Positions 1-8,466 of a stretch of 64,000 nucleotides of DNA are shown piece after piece. The notes below the pieces were generated by a model. The model was not told the DNA's origin. It ran no database searches and worked only from the letters and a program-made list of their open reading frames with translations. The DNA is from Pseudorhodobacter sp. E13 (GTDB taxonomy: Bacteria; Pseudomonadota; Alphaproteobacteria; Rhodobacterales; Rhodobacteraceae). A program made the position numbers and the translations under genes. Each line of letters starts with the position of its first letter. Position 1 is the first letter of the stretch. The stretch lies in contig NZ_RPEN01000151.1 of the NCBI RefSeq assembly GCF_003991405.1, forward strand, positions 62,001 through 126,000, given 5' to 3'.

Positions 1-114
1 AGCGATATGCGCGCCTCTGCCGCCTACCGGACAGAGACGGCGGGCAATATGCTGATCCGCTATTTCCATGATCTGTCTGGCTTGCCCGTCAATGTGTTGG
101 AGGTGACGCCATGA
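1..114 (+). CDS. xdhA: Xanthine dehydrogenase small (FeS/FAD) subunit, C-terminal end only
   Basis: Only the last 37 codons lie in the window. They read [20 protein letters not shown] and onward, ending in ...VNVLEVTP. The SDMRAS-x-x-YR stretch is the usual end of the FAD-binding (CO dehydrogenase flavoprotein C-terminal) domain of XdhA-type subunits. The stop codon overlaps the start of xdhB as ATGA, so the two subunits are translationally coupled. XdhA carries the two 2Fe-2S clusters and FAD that pass electrons from the molybdenum site of XdhB to NAD+. Assignment rests on the short tail plus the xdhB and xdhC neighbours. Confidence 0.85.
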   Translation, partial: SDMRASAAYRTETAGNMLIRYFHDLSGLPVNVLEVTP

Positions 115-2534
115 GCGTGGGCAAATCTCTGCCGCATGATGCGGCCCCGCTGCATGTCACCGGCGCCGCCCGCTATGTCGATGATATCGACCTGCCCGCA
201 GGCGCGCTGCATCTGGCCTTCGGCCTGTCCACCTACGCGCATGCCGAGATTACGGGCATGGACCTGACTGCGGTGCGCGCCGCCCCCGGTGTGGTGGCGG
301 TTTATGCCGCAGCAGATTTCGACGAGATGCCCGATTGTTCGCCTTCCGCACATGATGAGCCTTTGCTGGCCACCGGAAAGGTGCATTACCTTGGCCAACC
401 GGTGTTTCTGGTGGTGGCCACCAGCCATCTGGCCGCGCGCAAAGCCGCGCGATTGGGGCGGGTGGATTATGCCCCCCTGCCCGCCATCCTGACAGTGGAT
501 GACGCGCTGGCGGCGGGGTCGCGCTTCGAATCCGGTCCGGTGGTCTGGACCAAAGGCGATGCGGGGGCGGCCATTGCCGCAGCCCCCCACCGGATCGAAG
601 GCGAAATGGAGATTGGCGGGCAGGAGCATTTTTATCTGGAGGGGCAGATCGCCGCCGCCGTGCCGCAAGAAGGCGGCGATATGTTGATCTATTCCTCGAC
701 CCAGCACCCGACCGAGATTCAGCATAAAGTGGCGCATGCGCTGCATATCCCGATGCATGGGGTGCGGGTGGAAACCCGGCGGATGGGTGGCGGTTTTGGT
801 GGCAAGGAAAGCCAAGGCAATGCTTTGGCAATTGCCTGTGCCTGGGCCGCGCGCGATACCGGGCGGCCTTGCAAGATGCGCTATGACCGTGATGATGACA
901 TGATGATCACCGGCAAGCGCCACGATCTGCGCATCAGATACCGCGCCGGGTTTGACGGTGAAGGGCGGGTTCTGGGCGTCGATTTCACCCATCTTTTTCG
1001 CTGCGGCTGGGCTTTGGATCTGTCGATCCCGGTGGCGGACCGCGCGATGTTGCATGCCGATAATTGCTATCATCTGACCGATGTGCGGATCGAAAGCCAC
1101 CGCTTGCGCACCAATACCCAAAGCGCCACCGCCTTTCGCGGGTTTGGTGGCCCGCAGGGCATGGTCGGGGTTGAGCGGGTGATGGACCATATCGCCTTTG
1201 ATCTGGGGCGCGACCCTTTGGCCGTGCGGCGCGCGAATTTTTACGCCGGGATGGCGGTCAGCGGCGGGGGGGCCAGCCCCCCCGCACCCCCCCGGGATAT
1301 TTATGCCGAAAAGAAAGCGGAAGATCAGGATCTGGCCTCGCGGGCCGCTGTTGAGGCGGTATCGGGTGGGGCGGATGTGCCGGTGCCTTTGGGTGTGCAG
1401 ACAACGCCTTATCATATGCCGGTTGTGGATTTCATCGGGCATGAGCTGGTGGCGGCGCTGGAAGCCTCGGCCGAGTATACTGCGCGGCGGGGCGCGATTG
1501 CAGAGTGGAACGCGCGCAGCCCGATTTTGAAGCGCGGGATGGCTTTGACGCCGGTGAAGTTCGGGATTTCCTTTACGCTGACGCATCTTAATCAGGCCGG
1601 GGCTTTGGTGCATGTTTATCAGGATGGGTCTATTCATCTGAACCATGGCGGCACTGAAATGGGGCAAGGCTTGTTTCAGAAAGTGGCCCAAGTGGCGGCG
1701 GGGGTGTTTGGTGTCGGTTTGGAGGCGGTGAAGATTACCGCAACCGATACCGGCAAAGTGCCCAATACCAGTGCCACGGCGGCCTCCTCCGGGTCGGATT
1801 TGAACGGGATGGCGGCGCAGGTGGCTTGTGTGACCATCCGCGACCGGATGGCGGCGTTTCTGGCCGGGCAGCATCAGGTGCCACCAGATGCGGTGCGCTT
1901 TGAAGGCGGTCGGGTTTTCGTGGCCGGGGCCAGTTACAGTTTTGCCGAAGCCGCAGCGAAGTCCTATGCCGGGCGGGTGGCGCTGTCTTCGACCGGGTTT
2001 TACGCCACGCCCAAGATCACCTGGGACCGTGCGGCGGGCCGGGGGCGGCCGTTTTACTATTTCGCCTATGGTGCGGCCGTGACCGAAGTGGTGATTGACA
2101 CGCTGACCGGGGAAAACCGCATCCTGCGGGCCGACTTGCTGCATGATACCGGGACCAGCCTGAACCCGGCCTTGGACATCGGCCAGATTGAGGGCGCCTA
2201 TGTGCAAGGGGCAGGCTGGTTGACGATGGAAGAACTGGTTTGGGATGACAAGGGCGCCTTGCGGACCCATGCGCCCAGCACCTACAAGATCCCGGCCTGT
2301 TCGGACCGCCCGCCTGTGTTCAACGTGGCCCTTTGGGGGGCGGAGAATCCGGAAGCCACGGTAGGAAAATCCAAGGCCGTGGGCGAACCGCCCTTTATGC
2401 TGGGGATTTCGGCGCTGATGGCTTTGTCGGATGCGGTGGCGGCTTGTGGCGATGGGTCGCGCTATGTGGCCCTGGATGCGCCTGCCACGCCGGAGCGGAT
2501 TTTGGCCGCGATCAACAGGCAGCGCGATGTTTGA
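111..2534 (+). CDS. xdhB: Xanthine dehydrogenase molybdopterin-binding subunit
   Basis: The 807-residue protein is the Mo-cofactor subunit that hydroxylates hypoxanthine and xanthine to urate in purine breakdown. Visible family motifs are [10 protein letters not shown] (about residue 227), RGFGGPQGM (about 343), GTEMGQGL (about 513) and GEPPF with the catalytic base Glu759. The start overlaps the xdhA stop (ATGA), and the stop overlaps the xdhC start. Odd feature: residues about 384-404 are encoded by a copy of the dispersed GC-hairpin repeat, in a loop between the ANFYA and TPYHMPV segments that I recall as short in relatives. That copy contains runs of seven G, seven C and seven C, which could slip. 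Whether the longer loop is tolerated is not shown by the sequence. Confidence 0.95.
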   Translation: MSVGKSLPHDAAPLHVTGAARYVDDIDLPAGALHLAFGLSTYAHAEITGMDLTAVRAAPGVVAVYAAADFDEMPDCSPSAHDEPLLATGKVHYLGQPVFLVVATSHLAARKAARLGRVDYAPLPAILTVDDALAAGSRFESGPVVWTKGDAGAAIAAAPHRIEGEMEIGGQEHFYLEGQIAAAVPQEGGDMLIYSSTQHPTEIQHKVAHALHIPMHGVRVETRRMGGGFGGKESQGNALAIACAWAARDTGRPCKMRYDRDDDMMITGKRHDLRIRYRAGFDGEGRVLGVDFTHLFRCGWALDLSIPVADRAMLHADNCYHLTDVRIESHRLRTNTQSATAFRGFGGPQGMVGVERVMDHIAFDLGRDPLAVRRANFYAGMAVSGGGASPPAPPRDIYAEKKAEDQDLASRAAVEAVSGGADVPVPLGVQTTPYHMPVVDFIGHELVAALEASAEYTARRGAIAEWNARSPILKRGMALTPVKFGISFTLTHLNQAGALVHVYQDGSIHLNHGGTEMGQGLFQKVAQVAAGVFGVGLEAVKITATDTGKVPNTSATAASSGSDLNGMAAQVACVTIRDRMAAFLAGQHQVPPDAVRFEGGRVFVAGASYSFAEAAAKSYAGRVALSSTGFYATPKITWDRAAGRGRPFYYFAYGAAVTEVVIDTLTGENRILRADLLHDTGTSLNPALDIGQIEGAYVQGAGWLTMEELVWDDKGALRTHAPSTYKIPACSDRPPVFNVALWGAENPEATVGKSKAVGEPPFMLGISALMALSDAVAACGDGSRYVALDAPATPERILAAINRQRDV
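1266..1317 (+). repeat. GC-hairpin/TATTT-tail repeat, copy 1, inside xdhB
   Basis: Seven G, CCAG, seven C form the hairpin. A second seven-C run and then GGGATATTTATGCCGAAAAG follow. The tail matches intergenic copies at 8328, 16229 and 41997. It is read in frame as DIYAEKKA inside the XdhB protein, in the same frame in which the soxD copy reads GISAKMKS. Confidence 0.85.
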
Positions 2535-3498
2535 TCTGGCGGCACTGACAGCCGCGGTGGCGGCGCATGGCACGGTGGCCCGGGTTGTGGTGGCGGGGTA
2601 TCAAGGCTCCTCTCCGCGTGAGGTGGGGGCGGCGATGCTGGTCTGGGACGCGAAGGGTTTGGGGCCGGGGCAAAGCGGCACCATTGGCGGCGGGGCGCTG
2701 GAATTTGCGGCAGCGGCGGAGGCGCGGGCCATGTTGGCGCAGGCCGTCTTGGCGCGGGCCGTGCCCCCAGCGCGGCTGAGCCGCGAGGCCTTGGGGCCGA
2801 AGCTGGGCCAATGCTGCGGCGGTGTGGTGATGCTGCTGACCGAGGTTTATGATGCCGCAGGGGTGGCGGCGCTTTCGGGCGATGTGGTGGCGCGCGGGGT
2901 TGACGGCACAGCGATGCCTTTGGCGGTAAAGCGGATTTTGGCGGCGGCGCGCGGGGCGGGTGTGTTGCCTGCGCCGGGGCTGGTGCAGGGGTGGATGGTG
3001 GAACCTGTGGCGCGCCCAACCCGGCAGCTATGGGTTTGGGGTGCGGGCCATGTGGGGCGCGCAGTTGTGGCGGTGCTGGCCCCTTTGCCAGAGTTTGCGG
3101 TGACATGGGTGGATGTGGCGGCAGATCGCTTTCCCGCCGATCTGCATGATGGCGTGACCATGTTGCCCGCCGCTGACCCGGCGGTTTTGGCGCAGCACGC
3201 CCCGCCGGGGGCCGAGCATCTGATCCTGACCTATTCGCATGTGCTGGACCTTGCGCTGTGTGATGCGCTGTTGCGGCGCGGATTTGCGCGCTGTGGTCTG
3301 ATCGGGTCCAAGACCAAATGGGCAAGGTTTCGGGCGCGCCTCGCTGCGCTTGGGCATGGCGCTGGGGCGATTGCCCGCATAGACTGCCCGATAGGGGAAA
3401 CCGCCCTTGGCAAGCATCCGCAGGCCATTGCAATCGGGGTGGCCGCCGCCTTGCTGCGGGCGGCCCCGGCTGAACAAAGACAGGAGACGCGCGCATGA
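2527..3498 (+). CDS. xdhC: Xanthine dehydrogenase accessory protein (molybdenum cofactor insertion)
   Basis: The 323-residue protein belongs to the XdhC/CoxI family, which binds molybdenum cofactor, promotes its sulfuration and hands it to XdhB. The N-terminal XdhC_CoxI domain is followed by a C-terminal Rossmann fold with WVWGAGHVGR at about residue 169. A GQCCGG motif sits at about 94-99, matching the conserved cysteine region. The chosen ATG at 2527 lies within the last codons of xdhB and gives [11 protein letters not shown]; a longer open frame begins at 2431 but would lie deep in xdhB. The stop overlaps the next gene as ATGA, tying the enzyme to the purine transporter in one operon. Confidence 0.93.
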   Translation: MFDLAALTAAVAAHGTVARVVVAGYQGSSPREVGAAMLVWDAKGLGPGQSGTIGGGALEFAAAAEARAMLAQAVLARAVPPARLSREALGPKLGQCCGGVVMLLTEVYDAAGVAALSGDVVARGVDGTAMPLAVKRILAAARGAGVLPAPGLVQGWMVEPVARPTRQLWVWGAGHVGRAVVAVLAPLPEFAVTWVDVAADRFPADLHDGVTMLPAADPAVLAQHAPPGAEHLILTYSHVLDLALCDALLRRGFARCGLIGSKTKWARFRARLAALGHGAGAIARIDCPIGETALGKHPQAIAIGVAAALLRAAPAEQRQETRA

Positions 3499-5033
3499 CC
3501 GACCCCGCCCCAGACCTGCTGCGCATCGAAGGTTTGACCAAGACCTATCCCGGCGTGGTCGCCAATGACGACGTGTCCTTTGCCATTTCCAAAGGCGAGA
3601 TTCATGCGCTGCTGGGGGAAAACGGGGCCGGGAAATCTACGCTGGTCAAGATGATTTACGGCTTGGTGAAGCCCGATCGTGGCGGCATGGTGTTGCACGG
3701 CCAAGCCTTTGCCCCGACCCGCCCCAGTGCGGCGCGGGCGGCAGGTGTGGCGATGGTGTTTCAGCATTTCAGCCTGTTTGAGGCGCTGAACGTGGCCGAA
3801 AACGTCGCGCTTGGCATGGAAAGCCCGCCCCCCATGCGCGAATTGGCGGCGCGTATCCGGGCCGTGTCAGAGGATTATGGCCTGCCCTTGGACCCGGCGC
3901 GGATGGTGGGCGATCTGTCGGCGGGCGAACGCCAGAGGGTAGAAATTGTGCGCTGTTTGCTGCAAGACCCCAAGCTGTTGATCATGGATGAGCCAACCAG
4001 CGTGCTGACCCCGCAAGAGGTGGACATCCTGTTCCAGACCCTGCGCAAGCTGTCGGCCGAAGGCACGGCGATCCTGTATATCAGCCACAAACTGGAGGAG
4101 ATCCGCGCGCTCTGTGATGAGGCGACGATCTTGCGCCGGGGCAAGGTGGTGGGCAGTTGCACGCCGCGCGATGTCTCGGCCCGTGAGATGGCGGAGATGA
4201 TGGTGGGCGCGGTGCTGACCCCGCCTGCGCGGGCGGCCCGCCGCGATTGGGGCGATGCGCAGCCCGCGCTGGCGGTTGCGGGCTTGTCGGTCGCCTCGCC
4301 CATTCCTTTTGGCACCTCGCTGAAAGAGGTGGGCTTTACCGTGCAGCGCGGCGAGGTCTTGGGTATCGCCGGGGTTGCGGGCAACGGGCAGGACGAGTTG
4401 CTGCTGGCGCTGTCGGGTGAATTGCGCTGCGCGCCGGGCATGGTGCAATGCTTTGGCAAGCCGATTGGCCATCTGGGCCCGAATGAGCGCCGCGCGATGG
4501 GCTTTGTGGCCGCGCCCGAGGACAGGCTTGGCCATGCCGCCGCCCCGGATATGAGCCTTGTGGAAAACGCTTTTTTGTCGGGATCGGTGCGCAAAGGCTT
4601 GACGCGTAACGGGTTTATCGACTGGGCGCGCGCCAAGACCTGGGCCGAGGAGGTGGTGGCGCAATATGACGTGCGCACCCCCGGCACCTGGGTCGCGGCC
4701 CGCGCGCTGTCGGGCGGGAATTTGCAGAAATTCCTGATGGGCCGGGAATTGAGCCAGAGCCCGGAAGTGGTGATCATCAACCAACCGACATGGGGCGTGG
4801 ATGCCGCCGCCGCCGCCTTTATCCGGCAAGAGATTTTGAACCGGGCGCAGGACGGGGCGGCTGTGGTGGTGATCAGTCAGGATCTGGATGATCTGCTGGA
4901 AGTGTCGGACCGCTTCGCTGCCTTGAACGAAGGCCGCCTGACGCCTGCGCGCCCCACCGAAGGGCTGACGGTGGAGGAGATCGGGTTGATGATGGGCGGG
5001 GCGCATGGGATGGAGGTGGCGCATCATGGCTGA
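3495..5033 (+). CDS. Nucleoside/purine-type ABC transporter ATP-binding protein (two NBDs)
   Basis: The 512-residue protein has two nucleotide-binding domains in tandem, as in the simple-sugar/nucleoside (YufO/NupO, RbsA-like) class. The first has Walker A GENGAGKST (residues 41-49), signature LSAGERQRVE and Walker B LLIMDEPTS. The second is degenerate, with GVAGNGQDE in place of Walker A and LSGGNLQKF plus VVIINQPTWG. That asymmetry is normal for the class. It overlaps xdhC by ATGA and precedes two permeases and a BMP-family binding protein, so purine or nucleoside uptake feeding xanthine dehydrogenase is the likely role. The exact substrate is inferred from context. Confidence 0.93.
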   Translation: MTDPAPDLLRIEGLTKTYPGVVANDDVSFAISKGEIHALLGENGAGKSTLVKMIYGLVKPDRGGMVLHGQAFAPTRPSAARAAGVAMVFQHFSLFEALNVAENVALGMESPPPMRELAARIRAVSEDYGLPLDPARMVGDLSAGERQRVEIVRCLLQDPKLLIMDEPTSVLTPQEVDILFQTLRKLSAEGTAILYISHKLEEIRALCDEATILRRGKVVGSCTPRDVSAREMAEMMVGAVLTPPARAARRDWGDAQPALAVAGLSVASPIPFGTSLKEVGFTVQRGEVLGIAGVAGNGQDELLLALSGELRCAPGMVQCFGKPIGHLGPNERRAMGFVAAPEDRLGHAAAPDMSLVENAFLSGSVRKGLTRNGFIDWARAKTWAEEVVAQYDVRTPGTWVAARALSGGNLQKFLMGRELSQSPEVVIINQPTWGVDAAAAAFIRQEILNRAQDGAAVVVISQDLDDLLEVSDRFAALNEGRLTPARPTEGLTVEEIGLMMGGAHGMEVAHHG

Positions 5034-5142
5034 GCCTTCGCGCGTGACCTGCCGTTGCATGGGGGCTGGTTGCCCCCAAACCCCCACAGGTATTTGGGCC
5101 AAGATGAAATCAGGACGCAGGGATGGGGTTGTTCATGTTTAG
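5026..5142 (+). CDS. Possible 38-residue leader peptide spanning a repeat copy
   Basis: An ATG at 5026 overlaps the end of the ATPase gene, and the frame runs 38 codons to a TAG at 5140-5142. That stop overlaps the permease ATG at 5135. The middle of the peptide (GIWAKMKS) is translated from the tail of the dispersed repeat. If translated, it would restore the stop/start coupling seen elsewhere in this operon across an otherwise 100-base gap. It may equally be the relic of an older permease start separated by the repeat insertion. No product is recognised and translation is unproven. Confidence 0.25.
   Translation: MAEPSRVTCRCMGAGCPQTPTGIWAKMKSGRRDGVVHV
5061..5110 (+). repeat. GC-hairpin/TATTT-tail repeat, copy 2, between ATPase and permease genes
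   Basis: GGGGGCTGGTTGCCCCC forms the hairpin. It is followed by CCCCC and the tail AGGTATTTGGGCCAAGATGA. The copy lies in the only wide gap between the ATPase and permease genes of an operon whose other early junctions mostly overlap, so insertion into an older overlapped junction is plausible. Confidence 0.85.
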
Positions 5143-6217
5143 ATTGGAAAAACGCCCCAGCCCTTCGGCCTTTTGGCAATATGCCACGCCGGTGCTGGCG
5201 GTTTTGCTGACGATGGTTGCAGGTGGCGCGCTGTTTGCGCTGTTGGGCAAGAACCCGGTGGCGGCCATTCGCACCATTTTCTGGGACCCGCTGTTTGGCG
5301 AGTTTGCCTTTTATCTGCGGGGGCAACTGCTGGTGAAGGCGGGGCCTTTGATCCTGATTGCGGTGGGGTTGAGCCTTGGATTTCGCGCCGGCATCTGGAA
5401 TATCGGGGCCGAGGGGCAGTATATCATGGGGGCGATTTTTGGTGCGGGCGTGGCCTTGGCTGTGTTTCCGACCGAAAACCGGTTGATCTTTCCGGTGATG
5501 ATTGTCGCCGGGGCCTTTGGCGGCTGGCTTTGGGCGATGATCCCGGCTGTATTGAAGACGCGGTTCAACACCAACGAGATTCTGGTGTCGCTGATGTTGG
5601 TCTATGTGGCGCAGACCGTGCTGTCCAAGGCTGCGACCGGGTTTCTGCGCAATCCGCAAGGCATGGGCTTTCCCGGCAGCCGCAATTTCTCCAGCTATCC
5701 GGCGGCGCGGAATGTGGAATTGTTTGCGGGCTCTGGCATGCATTGGGGGGTGGTTGCGGCCTTTATTGCGGTGATCGCGGCCTATGTGCTGTTGCAACGG
5801 CATCTCTTGGGCTTTCAGATCAAGTTGGCGGGTCAGGCACCGCGCGCGGCACGGTTTGCAGGCGTGCAGCCGACGCGGTTGGTGGTGATGTGTATGGGGA
5901 TTTCGGGTGCCTTGGCAGGCATGGCGGGGATGTTTGAAGTGGCCGGGCCTGCCGGGCAGATCAGCATCGACTTTGCCTCTGGCTATGGGTTTACCGCGAT
6001 TATCGTGGCCTTTCTGGGCCGGTTGAACCCGATTGGCATTTTGCTGGCCGGGTTGGTGATGGCACTGACCTATGTGGGGGGCGAGATGGCCTCGACCAAT
6101 CTGGGGTTGCCATCAGCGGCGATACAGGTGTTTCAGGGGATGTTGCTGTTTTTCCTGCTGGGGGTGGATGTGTTGACCAATTACCGGCTGCGGCTGACCA
6201 AGGGGAGGGCCGCGTAA
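5135..6217 (+). CDS. Nucleoside/purine-type ABC transporter permease 1
   Basis: This is a polytopic membrane protein of about 360 residues in the BPD_transp_2 (YufP/RbsC-like) family, with eight to ten hydrophobic segments. The WNIGAEGQYIMGAI stretch after the second helix is the family landmark. It pairs with the second permease to form the translocation pore. I prefer the ATG at 5135 (MFRLEKRP), which has GGGG six bases upstream; an in-frame ATG at 5123 would add MGLF but leaves no room for a ribosome binding site. The start lies just after a repeat copy. The stop overlaps the next start by one base (TAATG). Confidence 0.92.
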   Translation: MFRLEKRPSPSAFWQYATPVLAVLLTMVAGGALFALLGKNPVAAIRTIFWDPLFGEFAFYLRGQLLVKAGPLILIAVGLSLGFRAGIWNIGAEGQYIMGAIFGAGVALAVFPTENRLIFPVMIVAGAFGGWLWAMIPAVLKTRFNTNEILVSLMLVYVAQTVLSKAATGFLRNPQGMGFPGSRNFSSYPAARNVELFAGSGMHWGVVAAFIAVIAAYVLLQRHLLGFQIKLAGQAPRAARFAGVQPTRLVVMCMGISGALAGMAGMFEVAGPAGQISIDFASGYGFTAIIVAFLGRLNPIGILLAGLVMALTYVGGEMASTNLGLPSAAIQVFQGMLLFFLLGVDVLTNYRLRLTKGRAA

Positions 6218-7149
6218 TGGATCTTTCAAGCATCAACCCGGCGGTTCTGATTGCCTCGCTTATGGTGGCATCGGTGCCGATCATGCTGGCGGCGATTGGC
6301 GAATTGGTGGTGGAAAAAGCCGGGGTGCTGAACCTTGGTGTCGAAGGCATGATGATCATGGGCGCGATTTGCGGGTTTATCGTGGCGGTGAACACGGGCA
6401 GCCCGGTGGCGGGCTTTCTGGGGGGCGCGGCAGGCGGCGCGGTGCTGAGCCTTGTTTTCGCGCTGTTGACGCAGGTGTTGCTGGCCAATCAGGTTGCTTC
6501 GGGGCTGGCGCTGACGCTGTTTGGCGTGGGGTTGTCCAGCCTGATGGGGCAAGGCTTTGTGGGTATCCGCCCGCCGCTGACCTCGGCGGTTGATCTGGGG
6601 CCTTTGGCCGATATTCCGGTGCTGGGACATATTCTGTTCCGCCATGATCCGATGGTTTATATCGCGATTGCGGTGGTGGCCGGGGTTTGGGCCGTGTTGC
6701 GCTTTACCCGTGCGGGATTGATCCTGCGCGCGGTGGGCGAGAGCCATGAGGCCGCACATGCGCTTGGCTATAAGGTCACGCGCATCCGCATCATGGCGAT
6801 CCTGTTCGGGGGCGCGATGGCGGGGCTTGGTGGCGCCTATCTGAGCCTGATCCGGGTGCCGCAATGGACCGATGGCATCACCGCCGGGGCAGGCTGGATT
6901 GCGCTGGCGATCGTGGTCTTTGCCAGTTGGCAGCCGTGGCGCGTGCTGATCGGTGCCTATCTTTTCGGCGGGATTTCGGTGTTGCAGTTGAATTTGCAAG
7001 TTGCCAAAGTGCCAATTCCGCCAGAATACTTGTCGATGTCGCCCTATCTGATAACCATTCTGGTGCTGGTGATCATGTCATCGGGCAAAGGGAGAAAGGC
7101 GTTGAATGCGCCGGCCGCCCTTGGCCAGAATTTCCATGCCTCTCGCTGA
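6217..7149 (+). CDS. Nucleoside/purine-type ABC transporter permease 2
   Basis: The 310-residue protein is the second BPD_transp_2 permease (YufQ-like). It has about eight membrane segments and the family motif LNLGVEGMMIMGAI near residues 34-47. It overlaps the first permease by one base, so both subunits are made in step. Together with the double-domain ATPase and the following BMP-type binding protein it forms a complete importer. The operon position directly after xdhABC argues for purine bases or nucleosides as the cargo, although the permease sequence alone does not settle this. Confidence 0.92.
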   Translation: MDLSSINPAVLIASLMVASVPIMLAAIGELVVEKAGVLNLGVEGMMIMGAICGFIVAVNTGSPVAGFLGGAAGGAVLSLVFALLTQVLLANQVASGLALTLFGVGLSSLMGQGFVGIRPPLTSAVDLGPLADIPVLGHILFRHDPMVYIAIAVVAGVWAVLRFTRAGLILRAVGESHEAAHALGYKVTRIRIMAILFGGAMAGLGGAYLSLIRVPQWTDGITAGAGWIALAIVVFASWQPWRVLIGAYLFGGISVLQLNLQVAKVPIPPEYLSMSPYLITILVLVIMSSGKGRKALNAPAALGQNFHASR

Positions 7150-7172
7150 TCGCGGCGGGGCCAAAACCAAAC

Positions 7173-7189
7173 CGGGCCGCTGCGGCCCG
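7173..7189 (+). promoter_or_regulatory. Intercistronic hairpin before the binding-protein gene
   Basis: CGGGCCGC, one T, then GCGGCCCG form a perfect inverted repeat in the 58-base gap between permease 2 and the BMP-family gene. It has no T-run, so it is not a terminator by itself. Such hairpins can protect the 5' end of a processed message and raise the level of the binding protein relative to the membrane parts. That role is inferred. Confidence 0.4.
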
Positions 7190-7207
7190 ACCAACCGGGA
7201 GTGTAGA

Positions 7208-8299
7208 ATGAACCGTAGAACTATGATGGCAACGGCGGCCCTTGGCCTTGGCCTGGCATTCGGGGGCAGCGTGCAGGCTGCTGGCATGGACAAGGTAAAG
7301 GCCTGTTTCGTCTATGTCGGCCCCGTGGGCGATGGTGGCTGGACCTATCAGCATGACCAAGGCCGCCTTGCCCTGATCGAGGCTTTTGGCGACAAGGTCG
7401 ACGCGACCACCTTTCAGGAAAACGTGCCCGAGGGTGCCGACAGCGAGCGTGTGCTGACGCAGATGGCGCTGGGTGGCTGCAATATCATCTTCACCACCTC
7501 GTTCGGCTATATGGATGCGACCAATGCCGTGGCCGCAAAATTCCCGAATGTGATGTTTGAACATGCGACCGGCTTCAAGCGCGAGCATCCGAACGTCTCT
7601 ACCTATAACGCGCGGTTCTATGAAGGCCGTGCGGTGCAGGGGCATATTGCGGGTAAGATGACCAAATCCAACAAGATCGGCTATATCGGGTCGTTCCCGA
7701 TTCCCGAAGTGATCATGGGCATCAATTCCTATTACCTGCATGCCAAGAAGGTGAACCCGGATGTGGAGCTTTCGGTGGTTTGGGCCTTTACCTGGTTTGA
7801 TCCGGCGAAAGAGGCTGATGCCGCCAAGGCGATGATCGAGCAAGGCGTGGACGTGATTGCGGCCCATACCGATTCGACCGCGCCTTTGGCCGAAGCGGCG
7901 AAAACGCCGGGTGTGATCGGTTTTGGTCAGGCCTCGGATATGTCGGCCTATAAGCCGAGCCCGCGGGTATCGTCGATCATCGACAACTGGGCGCCTTACT
8001 ATGTGAAGCGCGTTGGCCAATTGCTGGATGGCACCTATGCGCAGGCGGATGCCTGGGAAGGCATTGCAGGCGGCGAAGTGGAAATCGGCGAGATCACCGA
8101 TGCGGTTCCGGCAGAGGTGAAGGCCGAAGCCGAAGCCATGCGCGATGCGATCGGGGCGGGGACATATCATCCCTTCACCGGGCCGATCAACAAGCAAGAC
8201 GGTTCTGCCTGGCTGGCCGAAGGGCAGACAGCGCCGGATGGCGATTTGCTGGGCATGAACTTCTTTGTCGAAGGCATCAAAGGCGACATTCCGCAGTGA
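7208..8299 (+). CDS. BMP-family ABC transporter substrate-binding protein
   Basis: The 363-residue protein starts with a Sec-type signal peptide (MNRRTMMATAALGLGLAFGG, cleavage near QAA) and continues into a PnrA/BMP-fold periplasmic domain (GPVGDGGWTYQHDQGR, EGADSERVLTQMA, ARFYEGRAVQGHIAGKM). No lipobox is seen, so it is probably a soluble periplasmic protein. BMP-family proteins typically bind nucleosides or purines. It is the last gene of the xdh-transporter operon. The ATG at 7208 is chosen because it begins the signal peptide; an in-frame extension to 7106 lies inside the permease gene. Confidence 0.93.
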   Translation: MNRRTMMATAALGLGLAFGGSVQAAGMDKVKACFVYVGPVGDGGWTYQHDQGRLALIEAFGDKVDATTFQENVPEGADSERVLTQMALGGCNIIFTTSFGYMDATNAVAAKFPNVMFEHATGFKREHPNVSTYNARFYEGRAVQGHIAGKMTKSNKIGYIGSFPIPEVIMGINSYYLHAKKVNPDVELSVVWAFTWFDPAKEADAAKAMIEQGVDVIAAHTDSTAPLAEAAKTPGVIGFGQASDMSAYKPSPRVSSIIDNWAPYYVKRVGQLLDGTYAQADAWEGIAGGEVEIGEITDAVPAEVKAEAEAMRDAIGAGTYHPFTGPINKQDGSAWLAEGQTAPDGDLLGMNFFVEGIKGDIPQ

Positions 8300-8327
8300 T
8301 CTGACGGATGGACTAACATCAAAGTCT

Positions 8328-8405
8328 GGGGGGCTGTCTGCCCCCCACGCCCGTTTGCTTTGGCAAACGGGCCCCCCTGAGGATATTTTTGAACAGATGA
8401 AGGCG
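8328..8405 (+). repeat. GC-hairpin/TATTT-tail repeat, copy 3
   Basis: GGGGGGCTGTCTGCCCCCC forms the first hairpin. A second inverted repeat, CCCGTTTG-CTTTGG-CAAACGGG, then CCCCCCTGAGGATATTTTTG and AACAGATGAAG follow. It lies between the BMP-family gene and the FAD oxidoreductase gene, in the direction of both. This is one of the most complete copies in the window. Confidence 0.9.
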
Positions 8406-8466
8406 AGTTGCGCTTTGGATCTGGGATGAGCGTCCGCCCCCCCGTTAGAAAGTGGCGATTTGCACG

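Noticed and set aside
60-2573. An 837-codon open frame on the minus strand opposite xdhB
   Set aside because: It is a shadow caused by the strong third-position GC bias of xdhB; its His/Arg/Gly-rich translation has no recognisable motif, whereas xdhB has all its active-site motifs.
8328-8346. The GC hairpin of the repeat as a rho-independent terminator for the BMP-family gene
   Set aside because: No T-run follows, and the same hairpin occurs inside coding sequence and upstream of genes, so it is better described as part of the repeat.
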